Shown: positions 46,361 through 54,679 of the stretch, one piece after another
Numbering within the stretch: position 1 is the first letter of the stretch
How the letters are laid out: the number at the start of each line of letters is the position of its first letter
Assembly: GCA_037379885.1 (NCBI GenBank)
Contig: JARRJC010000002.1
Location: 146,966 to 210,965 of the forward strand
Origin: Limibacillus sp.
Lineage (GTDB): Bacteria > Pseudomonadota > Alphaproteobacteria > Kiloniellales > CECT-8803
Length of the DNA stretch: 64,000 bases
Direction of reading: 5' to 3'
Notes under the pieces: model-generated
What the model was told of the DNA's origin: nothing
Database searches by the model: none
The model's input: only the letters and a program-made list of their open reading frames with translations
Position numbers and translations under genes: made by a program

Positions 46361-47481
46361 TGAAAATCGCCTTCTACGCCCCCATGAAACCGCCCGACCA
46401 TCCGGTCCCCTCCGGCGACCGGCGCATGGCGCGGCTCCTGATGGAGGCCTTGGAGCGCGCCGGTCATGAGCCTCAGTTGGCCTGCCGCTTCGTCAGCCGC
46501 GATTCGAGGGGCGACCCGGCACGGCAGAAGCAGCTGATCGAGGAGGGCGCGAAGCTCGCGGACGCGCTTCTGGCGGACTACCGCGCCTTGCCCGAGGACG
46601 CGCGACCGAAGGTCTGGTTCACCTATCATCTCTACTACAAGGCCCCCGATCTGATCGGACCCCGGGTGGCCGAAGGATTGGGAATCCCCTATATCGCCGC
46701 CGAAGCCTCGCTGGCCGGAAAGCGGGCGGGCGGGCCCTGGGACAGCTATCACCAGGCGCTGCTCCAGGCGCTGAAGGCCGCGCGGGCGCTGGTGACGATC
46801 AACCCCGCCGACGCGCCGGCCCTGCCCGGCGGAACAAAGCAGCTGTCCCTGCCGCCCTTCCTGAATGCGACCCACGAAGCGCAGGCGAAAGACCGGGCGC
46901 GGGCAGAGGTCGCGGGCTGGACCGCGCTGTCCGCAGATGCCCCTTGGCTGCTCGCGGTCGGCATGTTCCGTGCGGGAGACAAGCTGGAGTCCTACCGATT
47001 GCTGGGCGCGGCGCTGGCGTACCTGAAGGACCGCGACTGGCGTCTTCTGGTGGTGGGCGACGGCCCGGCCCGCGCCGAGGTCGAGGCGGCGCTGGCGCCG
47101 CTCGGCGAGGGCCGCGTCACCTACCTCGGACAGCTCGATAGCGAGAGGCTGCGGACCTGCTATGCCGCCGCCGACCTTCTGGTCTGGCCGGCCCGGCGGG
47201 AGGCCTACGGTATGGCGCTGCTGGAGGCGCAGGCCGAGGGCCTGCCGGTGGTCGCCGGGCGCGAGGGCGGTGTCGGCGCGGTGGTGGCCGATGGCGAAAG
47301 CGGCCTTCTGAGCGAGCCCGGCGACGCCGCGGCCTTCGCCCGCGCCCTGGATAGTCTTCTGACGGATCCGGAACGGCGGGCGGCCATGGGCCGCGCGGCG
47401 CGAGAGCGCATCCTCCGCGATCATGGCCTCGAGGGCGCCGCCGCGAAGTTGGACGCGCTTCTGCGGGAGGTGACGGCGTGA
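46360..47481 (+). CDS. GT4-family glycosyltransferase
   Basis: 373 residues. KIAFYAPMKPPDHPVPSGDRRMARLLMEAL at the start and LLVWPARREAYGMALLEAQAEGLPVVAGREGGVGAVV near the C terminus (the EAYGMALLEAQ box is a GT4 donor motif). Its stop overlaps the phosphatase start by 4 bp. A second retaining transferase of the cluster; specificity unknown. Confidence 0.85.
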   Translation: MKIAFYAPMKPPDHPVPSGDRRMARLLMEALERAGHEPQLACRFVSRDSRGDPARQKQLIEEGAKLADALLADYRALPEDARPKVWFTYHLYYKAPDLIGPRVAEGLGIPYIAAEASLAGKRAGGPWDSYHQALLQALKAARALVTINPADAPALPGGTKQLSLPPFLNATHEAQAKDRARAEVAGWTALSADAPWLLAVGMFRAGDKLESYRLLGAALAYLKDRDWRLLVVGDGPARAEVEAALAPLGEGRVTYLGQLDSERLRTCYAAADLLVWPARREAYGMALLEAQAEGLPVVAGREGGVGAVVADGESGLLSEPGDAAAFARALDSLLTDPERRAAMGRAARERILRDHGLEGAAAKLDALLREVTA

Positions 47482-48089
47482 CGCCCTTTGTCCTGATCCG
47501 CCACGGCCCGACCCTCTGGAACGAGGAGAAGCGTTTGCAGGGTCACATCGACCAACCGCTGTCGGACGCCGGTCGGGAGGAGGTGCGACGCTGGCGTCTG
47601 CCGGCGGACCTGAGGGGCTACCGCTGGCTGGTGAGCCCGCTCGGCAGGGCGGTGGAGACGGCCCGGCTGTTGGGGATCGCCGAGCCTGAGACGGAACCGC
47701 GCCTCAAGGAGATGTCCTGGGGAGATTGGGAGGGACAGCGCCTGCCCGATCTGCGGGAGACCCTGGGCGCCGATATGACCGATCTTGAGAACCGGGGTCT
47801 CGACCTGCGCCCGCCGGGCGGGGAATCGCCCCGCCTGTTGCAGGAAAGGCTGAAACCGCTGCTGGCGGAGATCGGCCGCGACGGGCGCCCCACGGCGGCC
47901 GTTTGCCACCGCGGCGTGATCCGCGCGCTCTTCTCGCTGGCGAGCGGCTGGGACATGCTGGGCAAGCCGCCGGTGAAGGTGAAGAACGCCTGTTGCCACC
48001 GTTTCCTGATCGATGCGGAGGGCAGGCCGCAGGTTGAGGCCATGAACCAGCCGCTGAAGCCGCAAGCGCCCGGGGAGGCGAAGGGATGA
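47478..48089 (+). CDS. histidine phosphatase superfamily protein
   Basis: 203 residues from GTG 47478 (GTGA overlap). LIRHGPTLWNEEKRLQGHIDQPLSDAG has the phosphohistidine RHG motif, and AVCHRGVIRALF the second catalytic His. Alpha-ribazole phosphatase (CobC) and phosphoglycerate-mutase-like phosphatases share this fold; within a glycosyltransferase operon a sugar- or lipid-phosphate substrate is likely, an inference. It overlaps the next gene by 4 bp. Confidence 0.85.
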   Translation: MTPFVLIRHGPTLWNEEKRLQGHIDQPLSDAGREEVRRWRLPADLRGYRWLVSPLGRAVETARLLGIAEPETEPRLKEMSWGDWEGQRLPDLRETLGADMTDLENRGLDLRPPGGESPRLLQERLKPLLAEIGRDGRPTAAVCHRGVIRALFSLASGWDMLGKPPVKVKNACCHRFLIDAEGRPQVEAMNQPLKPQAPGEAKG

Positions 48090-49252
48090 GCAGGCGCAAG
48101 GTCATGATCTACGTCCAGCACCTGCTGGGTATCGGCCACATCCGCCGCGCCTCTGTGATCGCCAAGGCCGTGGCGGCGGCGGGTCACGACTGCGTTTTCG
48201 TCTCCGGCGGCCTGCCGCAGCCCGATCTCGACCTGGGCGGCGCGCGCCTGGAGCAGCTGCCGCCCGCCTACTGCCGCGACGAGCGGTTCGAGCTTCTGGA
48301 CGAGGCGGGCGAGCCCATCGGCGAGGCCTGGAAAGAAGAGCGCCGCGCCCGCCTTCTGGCGCTCTACGAGCACGAGCGGCCCGATGCTCTCCTGATCGAG
48401 CAGTTTCCCTTTGGCCGCCGCGCGCTGCGCTTCGAGTTGCTGCCGCTGCTGGACAGGGCCTCGGCGGACAGAGCCTCTGGGAACAGCCCGCGTCCGCGCA
48501 TCTACGGATCGATCCGAGATGTGCTGGCCCGCCGCTTCGCGCCCGACAAGGAACGCTGGGTGCTGGAGACGATCGAGCGCTACTTCGATGCGATCCTGGT
48601 ACACGGCGATCCCGCCTTCATCCCCTTTGGGACCAGCTTCCCCGCAGCGGACAGGATCAAGGACCGCCTGCGCTACACCGGATACGTGGTGGCGGGCGAG
48701 GGGCCGCCGGAAGGGGTCGAGCCCAGCGGCGAGGTCCTGGTTTCGACCGGCGGCGGCACGGTCGGCGGACCCTTGATGGAGGCCGCCCTGGCCGCGCGAA
48801 AACTCTCCCCGCTCGCCGAGGCGCCCTGGCGCATCCTGGCCGGACACGGCTATCCCGAAGAGGATTTCCAGCGACTGCGCGGCAAGGCGGAAGAGGGCGT
48901 CATCGTCGAACGGGCGCGACCCGACTTCGACCGGCTTCTGGCGGCTTGCCGCCTTTCCGTCTCCCTGGCCGGCTACAACACCACGTTGGAGGTGCTTCAA
49001 ACCGGCGTTCCCGCCGTCCTGCTCCCCTACGCGGCGGGAGAGGAGGGCGAACAGCTCTTGCGCGCGCGCCTGCTCGCCGAGCGCGGTCTGGTGACGCTGC
49101 TGCCGCCCGATGAACTGAGCCCCGAGCGGCTGGCTTCGGCCATCGGCGAAGCGATGGCGCGGGGCGCCCCGGCGCCGGGCCGCCTCGACTGCAGGGGCGC
49201 GGCCACGGCGGCGTCAATCCTCACAGGGGCGATCCTGGCGGGGGCGTCATGA
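48086..49252 (+). CDS. MurG/GT28-like glycosyltransferase (paralog of the gene at 43795)
   Basis: 388 residues. KVMIYVQHLLGIGHIRRASVIAKAVAAAGHD at the N terminus matches the first gene of the series; EVLVSTGGGTVGGPLMEAAL and LSLAGYNTTLEVLQTGVPAVLLPYAAGEEGEQLLRARLLAERG give the C-terminal donor domain. Overlaps both neighbours by 4 bp. Likely acts on the same product as its paralog. Confidence 0.85.
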   Translation: MSRRKVMIYVQHLLGIGHIRRASVIAKAVAAAGHDCVFVSGGLPQPDLDLGGARLEQLPPAYCRDERFELLDEAGEPIGEAWKEERRARLLALYEHERPDALLIEQFPFGRRALRFELLPLLDRASADRASGNSPRPRIYGSIRDVLARRFAPDKERWVLETIERYFDAILVHGDPAFIPFGTSFPAADRIKDRLRYTGYVVAGEGPPEGVEPSGEVLVSTGGGTVGGPLMEAALAARKLSPLAEAPWRILAGHGYPEEDFQRLRGKAEEGVIVERARPDFDRLLAACRLSVSLAGYNTTLEVLQTGVPAVLLPYAAGEEGEQLLRARLLAERGLVTLLPPDELSPERLASAIGEAMARGAPAPGRLDCRGAATAASILTGAILAGAS

Positions 49253-50004
49253 AAGCGCTTCATGCGGAACTGGACGCCTGGGCGGCTACCGGCAGGAAGC
49301 CGGTTTTCTGGTGGCGCGACGACGACGCCACCGCGGACCTGGCCAGCCTGCGACGCTTGCTAGACCTGCGCGAGGCCAGCGGACTGCCCTTGGCCTTGGC
49401 GGTCATTCCCGCGCTGATCGAGGAAAGCCTGCCGCCGCTTCTGGCCGGACAGGAGGGGCTCTGCCTGCTGCAACATGGCTATGCGCACGAGAACCACGCG
49501 CCGCCGGACCGGAAGAAACGCGAGCTCGGAGACGAGCGGCCCCTTGAGGCGGTGCTGGCGGAGTTGAAAGCGGGCAAGGCCCGCGGCGAAGCTTTTTTCG
49601 GGGCGGCGTGGCTGCCGATTCTGGTGCCGCCCTGGAACCGCATCGCCCCGGCGGTCGCCGCGGCTCTGCCGGGACTGGGCTTCGCCGGACTTTCGACCCA
49701 CGGTCGCGCGCCCACGCCGCCGCCCGGACTTCTTCAGGTGAACAGTCATCTGGACATCATGGAATGGAAGCCGCGGACCCGCTTCCGCGGAGAAGGGGCC
49801 GTGCTGGCCGACCTTTGTGCAGAGCTGGCCGCCCGCCGGACAGACGAAAGAGGCGCGCCGCACGAACCTCTGGGCCTTCTGACCCACCACCTGGCGCACG
49901 ACGAAGCGGCATGGAACTTCTTGGAAAAGTTGCTTTCCGATCCGCACGTGAAAGAGATGGTTTCCTGGAAGCCCGCCAGCGGTCTATTCTCTCGCCATGT
50001 TTAG
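49249..50004 (+). CDS. polysaccharide deacetylase-like (NodB fold) protein
   Basis: 251 residues. PVFWWRDDDATAD carries the Asp pair of motif 1, LLQHGYAHENH the His-x-x-x-His zinc motif, and LVPPWNRIAPAVAAAL motif 3 of carbohydrate esterase family 4. There is no signal peptide, so it works in the cytoplasm or on a precursor. It would N-deacetylate an amino sugar in the glycan, by inference from the operon. Overlaps the preceding GT by 4 bp. Confidence 0.75.
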   Translation: MKALHAELDAWAATGRKPVFWWRDDDATADLASLRRLLDLREASGLPLALAVIPALIEESLPPLLAGQEGLCLLQHGYAHENHAPPDRKKRELGDERPLEAVLAELKAGKARGEAFFGAAWLPILVPPWNRIAPAVAAALPGLGFAGLSTHGRAPTPPPGLLQVNSHLDIMEWKPRTRFRGEGAVLADLCAELAARRTDERGAPHEPLGLLTHHLAHDEAAWNFLEKLLSDPHVKEMVSWKPASGLFSRHV

Positions 50005-50022
50005 GGGGAATGTGAGCCGCTA

Positions 50023-50553
50023 ATGTCCGGGGGAGAGGAGACCTTTCGGTACAAAAGACCAAGCCTGGCGTGGGATTTCTTCCTCGGCGCCGGGGGGCTT
50101 TTGGTGTCGGCTTTGGTCATCTACGTAACGGACCGGGCGACCTGGTCGCTGGTGGTTTTCGGCACCCTGGCGGTGCTGTTCTGCTGGTTCCTGTTCCGCA
50201 CCGGCGAGAAGCTGGTCGGCGAGATCGTCCTGGCCAAGCAGGGGGTGATCCGGCGCGGCGTGGGCGAACAACGCATCGCCTGGTCGGAACTGGTTGAGAT
50301 GAAGCTGCGCTTCTTCGGATCGCGCCGCGAGGTCCGCAGCCGCCGGGGCGGGGTTCTCCAGTTGAGCTTGAAGGACCACAGGGGCGTCAAGATCACGACC
50401 GACTCCGCGCTCAGCGACTTCGACCGTTTCGCCGCCGCCTGCGCGGAGCGGGCCATCGGCACCGGACTGCAACTCGACAGCATCACGCTCAACTGTTTGA
50501 TGGACCTCGGCATCGACCCCTACCGTGGGGCTCCCGGCGGGGGAACGGCTTAG
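50023..50553 (+). CDS. small membrane protein, PH-like cytoplasmic part
   Basis: 176 residues. Two hydrophobic helices near 15-37 and 42-60, then a soluble part (about 65-170: GEIVLAKQGVIRRGVGEQRIAWSELVEMKLRFFG) with the alternating pattern seen in bacterial PH-domain proteins. No enzyme motif. It is 18 bp after the deacetylase and 4 bp before the ABC ATPase gene, so is part of the same run. Function unknown. Confidence 0.7.
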   Translation: MSGGEETFRYKRPSLAWDFFLGAGGLLVSALVIYVTDRATWSLVVFGTLAVLFCWFLFRTGEKLVGEIVLAKQGVIRRGVGEQRIAWSELVEMKLRFFGSRREVRSRRGGVLQLSLKDHRGVKITTDSALSDFDRFAAACAERAIGTGLQLDSITLNCLMDLGIDPYRGAPGGGTA

Positions 50554-50557
50554 TGTT

Positions 50558-52495
50558 ATGAACGACATCCGCCGCGAACCCCTGTTGGATATCCAAGACC
50601 TTAAGGTCTCCTTCGCGCTGCCCGAAGGCGCGCTGGAGGCGGTGCGCGGCGTCTCTTTCGAGGTGCCGCGAGGCGGGACGGTCGCGCTGGTCGGGGAAAG
50701 CGGGTCCGGCAAGTCGGTGGTCAGTCAGGCGATCATGGGCATCCTGCCGAAGATCGCGAAGGTCAGCGGCGGCTCGATCCGCTTTCACGACCCCAAGACG
50801 CCCGGGGCCGTCACCGACCTCGCGGCGCTCGATCAGGACAGCAGCGCCTACCGCGCCATCCGCGGCGGGCGCATCTCGATCATCTTTCAGGAGCCCATGA
50901 CTTCTCTCTCGCCGGTTCACACCATCGGCGATCAGATCGGCGAGGCGGTGCGGCTTCACATGAAGGTCTCCCACGCCGAGGGGCTGGGCCTGGTCCAGGA
51001 GATGCTGCGCCTGACCGAATTCCCCGACCCGGAGCGCGCGCTCAAGACCTATCCCTTCGAGCTCTCGGGCGGGCTGCGCCAGCGGGCCATGATCGCCATG
51101 GCCCTGGTCTGCCGCCCGGCGTTGCTGATCGCCGACGAGCCGACCACGGCCCTGGACGTGACCATCCAGGCTCAGATCCTGAAGCTGATCCGCGATCTTC
51201 AACGCGAGCTGGAGATGGCGGTTCTGATGATCACCCACGATCTGGGCGTCGTCGCCAACGTGGCCGAGGACGTGGTGGTGATGTACCACGGCAAGATCAT
51301 GGAAAGCGGTCCGCTGGAGGAGATCTTCACCAACCCCCAGCACCCCTATCTCCATGCGCTGCTGAAGGCCGTGCCGCGCTTCGAGATGGAGCCCGGCGAG
51401 CGGCTGGTGCCGCTGCGCGAGATCGGCGCCAAGGAGAAGGCGCAGAAGCTGGCGAGCCGCATGGGTCACAAGGGCGAGGCGGCGGCGGGCAAGAACCTGC
51501 TGGAGGTGGAGAAGGTCAGCAAGGCCTTCAGCATCCGCAAATCGGGCTGGGTCACCCAGGAAAGCGCCAAGATCCTGGCTCTGCGCGAGGTTTCGCTCAA
51601 CGTGCGCCACGGCGAATGCCTGGGCCTGGTGGGCGAGAGCGGCTGCGGAAAATCGACCCTCTCCAAGGTCATCATGCGGGCCGTCACGCCCGACAGCGGG
51701 AGCATCACCTACAAGGCGCGCGACGGCGACATCGATATCCTGAAGCTTTCCGGCTCGGCGCTGGAGGACTTCCGCACCCGCATCCAGTACGTCTTCCAGG
51801 ACCCCTTCTCCTCGCTCAACCCGCGCCTGCGGGTCGGCGACATCATCTGCGAGCCGCTCGACATCCACGGCATCGGCACGCCCGACGAGCGCTGGCGGCG
51901 GGTCGAGGAACTGCTGGAGCTGGTCGGCTTGGACCGGCGGCACCTCAACCGCTATCCGCACAGCTTTTCGGGCGGGCAGCGCCAACGCCTCGGCATCGCC
52001 CGGGCGCTGGCGCTGGATCCGGAGCTGCTGATCCTGGACGAGCCGGTCTCCGCGCTGGACGTCTCGATCCAGGCGCAGGTTCTGAACCTGCTCCAGGACC
52101 TGAAGGAAACGCTGGGGCTCACATACCTCTTCATCAGCCACAACCTGGCCGTGGTGGACTACATCGCCGACCGCATCGCCGTGATGTACGGCGGACGGCT
52201 GGTCGAACTCGCGCCCAATAAGGAGCTTCTGGCCCGGCCGGTCCACCCCTATACCCAGGCCCTGTTGTCCGCAGTGCCGGAGCCGAGCCTGGAGCACCGC
52301 CTGGACTTCGATCACCTGAGCGCCCTGCGCCAGACCGGGCCGGAAAGCTGGGCGCCCGAGTTCCGCGCGTCCGAGGGCGGCCGCCCGACCATGATCGACC
52401 TGGGCGGGGGCCATCTGGTGCGCGCCAATCCCGAACGGACCGACGCCCAGCGCCTGCTGGCCGGCGTCGCGGCCGAAGCCGGCGTGGAGGCTTAG
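50558..52495 (+). CDS. fused Opp/Dpp-type ABC ATPase (two NBDs)
   Basis: 645 residues from ATG 50558. Two full ATPase domains: Walker [10 protein letters not shown] (about 45-53) and VGESGCGKS (near 358), signatures LSGGLRQR and FSGGQRQR, Walker [13 protein letters not shown] and [12 protein letters not shown]. Typical DppD-DppF fusion as in YejF. It drives import with the two permeases that follow. No gene for a substrate-binding protein is in the window. Confidence 0.93.
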   Translation: MNDIRREPLLDIQDLKVSFALPEGALEAVRGVSFEVPRGGTVALVGESGSGKSVVSQAIMGILPKIAKVSGGSIRFHDPKTPGAVTDLAALDQDSSAYRAIRGGRISIIFQEPMTSLSPVHTIGDQIGEAVRLHMKVSHAEGLGLVQEMLRLTEFPDPERALKTYPFELSGGLRQRAMIAMALVCRPALLIADEPTTALDVTIQAQILKLIRDLQRELEMAVLMITHDLGVVANVAEDVVVMYHGKIMESGPLEEIFTNPQHPYLHALLKAVPRFEMEPGERLVPLREIGAKEKAQKLASRMGHKGEAAAGKNLLEVEKVSKAFSIRKSGWVTQESAKILALREVSLNVRHGECLGLVGESGCGKSTLSKVIMRAVTPDSGSITYKARDGDIDILKLSGSALEDFRTRIQYVFQDPFSSLNPRLRVGDIICEPLDIHGIGTPDERWRRVEELLELVGLDRRHLNRYPHSFSGGQRQRLGIARALALDPELLILDEPVSALDVSIQAQVLNLLQDLKETLGLTYLFISHNLAVVDYIADRIAVMYGGRLVELAPNKELLARPVHPYTQALLSAVPEPSLEHRLDFDHLSALRQTGPESWAPEFRASEGGRPTMIDLGGGHLVRANPERTDAQRLLAGVAAEAGVEA

Positions 52496-52498
52496 GAG

Positions 52499-53497
52499 AT
52501 GCTGAGCTATCTCGTGCGCCGCATCATGATCATGATCCCCACGCTGCTGGCGATCTCCTTCATCATCTTCGTGATCATCCAGCTGCCGCCGGGCGACTAT
52601 CTGGAGACCTACGTCGCCGAGTTGCAGGCCCAGGGCGAAGCGGTCGACCCGCAGAAGATCGAGTACCTGCGCCAGCAGTACGGCCTGGATAAGCCCTTCA
52701 TCGAGCAGTACGCGCTTTGGGTCTTCGGCATGCTCCAGGGCGACTACGGCTATTCCTTCGAGTATCAGCTGCCGGTCTCGGAAGTGGTGGGGGACCGGGT
52801 CTACCTTTCGATGCTGGTCTCCTTCGCGACCATCATCTTCACCTGGGTCGTGGCCTTTCCCATCGGCGTCTATTCGGCCGTGCGCCAGTACAGCGTGGGG
52901 GACTACATCGCCAGCTTCATCGGGTTTTTGGGGCTGGCGACGCCCAACTTCCTGCTGGCGCTGATTCTGCTCTATCTCGCCAACACCTATTTCGGCACGC
53001 AGATCGGCGGCCTGATGGATGACGAGTACATCGGCGCGCCCTGGAGCTTCGGCAAGCTGATCTCGGTGCTGGAGCACCTCTGGGTCCCGGTGATCGTGAT
53101 CGGCACCTCCGGCACGGCGGGCATGATCCGGCGCCTGCGCGCCAACCTGCTGGACGAACTGCAAAAGCAGTACGTCACCACCGCGCGCGCCAAGGGCCTT
53201 TCCTCGGGCCGGGCGCTCTTCAAGTATCCGCTGCGGATCGCGCTCAATCCCTTCATCGCGGACATCGGCAACATCCTGCCGCAGATCGTCTCCGGTGCGG
53301 CCATCGTCTCCATCGTCTTGGGCCTGCCGACCACCGGTCCCATGCTGATCCGCGCCTTGCAGGCGCAGGACATGTACCTGGCGGGCTCCTTCCTGATGTT
53401 CCTGTCGCTGCTGACCGTGATCGGGATGTTCCTCTCCGACCTGGCGCTGGCGGCGCTCGACCCGCGCATCCGGCTTGAGGGAGGGGCGACCAAATGA
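52499..53497 (+). CDS. Opp/Dpp-type ABC permease (B subunit)
   Basis: 332 residues. LSYLVRRIMIMIPTLLAISFIIFVIIQLPPGD is the classic OppB/DppB start. The EAA-like cytoplasmic loop is in RAKGLSSGRALFKYPLRIALNPF. Six helices. A short RBS (GGAG) precedes it; the last bases overlap the C-subunit start (ATGA). Confidence 0.93.
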   Translation: MLSYLVRRIMIMIPTLLAISFIIFVIIQLPPGDYLETYVAELQAQGEAVDPQKIEYLRQQYGLDKPFIEQYALWVFGMLQGDYGYSFEYQLPVSEVVGDRVYLSMLVSFATIIFTWVVAFPIGVYSAVRQYSVGDYIASFIGFLGLATPNFLLALILLYLANTYFGTQIGGLMDDEYIGAPWSFGKLISVLEHLWVPVIVIGTSGTAGMIRRLRANLLDELQKQYVTTARAKGLSSGRALFKYPLRIALNPFIADIGNILPQIVSGAAIVSIVLGLPTTGPMLIRALQAQDMYLAGSFLMFLSLLTVIGMFLSDLALAALDPRIRLEGGATK

Positions 53498-54639
53498 GCC
53501 GGCATTACGTCAACCAGGAACCCTTCGATCCCTATTCCGTCACCAAGCTGACGCCCGAGCAGGAGGCCTACTACTCGGCCCCGCAGTGGAAGCTGATCTG
53601 GTGGAAGTTCACGCGCCACAAGGTGGCGGTGGTCTCGCTGCTGTTCCTCAGCCTGCTCTACAGCTCGATCCTGATCAGCGAGTTCCTGGCGCCCTACGAC
53701 CTGCACAGCCGTCACACCGATCACATCTACGCGCCGCCGCAGACCATCAAGCTGTTCCACGAGGGCAGCTTCGTCGGACCCTTCACCTACGGGCTCGACT
53801 ATCATCTCAACATGACGACCCTGAAGCGGGAGTACACGCCCAACCTCGACCGGGTGGAGCGCATACGCTTCTTCTGCAGCGGCGATCCCTACGAGTTCTG
53901 GGGCGTGGTCAAGGCCGACCTGCATCTCATCTGCCCGGCCGAGGGCGGGACGCTCTTCCTGCTCGGCACCGACCGGCTGGGCCGCGACATCTTGAGCCGC
54001 ATCATCTATGGGGCGCGCATCTCGCTCACCATCGGCCTCATCGGCATCGCCATTTCCTTCATGCTGGGCATCACCATCGGCGGTCTGGCGGGCTACTACG
54101 GCGGCTGGGTCGATGCGGGCGTGCAGCGCCTGATCGAGATCTTCCGCTCCTTCCCGGAGCTGCCGCTCTGGATGGCGCTGGCGGCGATCCTGCCGGTGAC
54201 CTGGAGCCCGCTCTGGGTCTATTTCGGCATCACCATCATCCTGGGGCTGCTCGACTGGCCCGGCTTGGCCCGCGCGGTCCGCTCCAAGCTTCTGAGCCTG
54301 CGCGAGGAGGACTTCACCGTCGCCGCGCAGCTCATGGGCGCCAAGCCCAAGCGCATCATCTTCCGCCACCTTCTGCCCTCCTTCGCCAGCCACCTGATCG
54401 CCTCGGTGACGCTGGCGGTGCCGACCATGATCCTGGGCGAGACGGCGCTCTCGTTCCTGGGCCTAGGCCTGCGTCCGCCGATCACCTCCTGGGGCGTGTT
54501 GCTGTCGGAAGCGCAGAACATCAACGCGGTTGAGCTTTATCCCTGGCTGATGCTACCGGTAGTCCCGGTTATTCTCGTGGTCCTGGCCTTCAACTTCCTG
54601 GGCGACGGCCTGCGCGACGCGGCCGATCCCTACAAGTAG
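53494..54639 (+). CDS. Opp/Dpp-type ABC permease (C subunit) with large periplasmic insert
   Basis: 381 residues. After the first membrane helix (about 45-63) a periplasmic insert of roughly 90 residues (about 70-155, PYDLHSRHTDHIYAPPQ, CSGDPYEFWGVVKADLHLIC) precedes TDRLGRDILSRIIYGARISLTIG; two Cys may form a disulfide. This longer C subunit is seen in Opp-family importers, some of which carry oligosaccharides. EAA loop: LMGAKPKRIIFRHLLPSF. Confidence 0.92.
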   Translation: MSRHYVNQEPFDPYSVTKLTPEQEAYYSAPQWKLIWWKFTRHKVAVVSLLFLSLLYSSILISEFLAPYDLHSRHTDHIYAPPQTIKLFHEGSFVGPFTYGLDYHLNMTTLKREYTPNLDRVERIRFFCSGDPYEFWGVVKADLHLICPAEGGTLFLLGTDRLGRDILSRIIYGARISLTIGLIGIAISFMLGITIGGLAGYYGGWVDAGVQRLIEIFRSFPELPLWMALAAILPVTWSPLWVYFGITIILGLLDWPGLARAVRSKLLSLREEDFTVAAQLMGAKPKRIIFRHLLPSFASHLIASVTLAVPTMILGETALSFLGLGLRPPITSWGVLLSEAQNINAVELYPWLMLPVVPVILVVLAFNFLGDGLRDAADPYK

Positions 54640-54679
54640 GTCCAAGGGCCACCAAGAGCGAGGCGCTGGAAGGTCTCTT

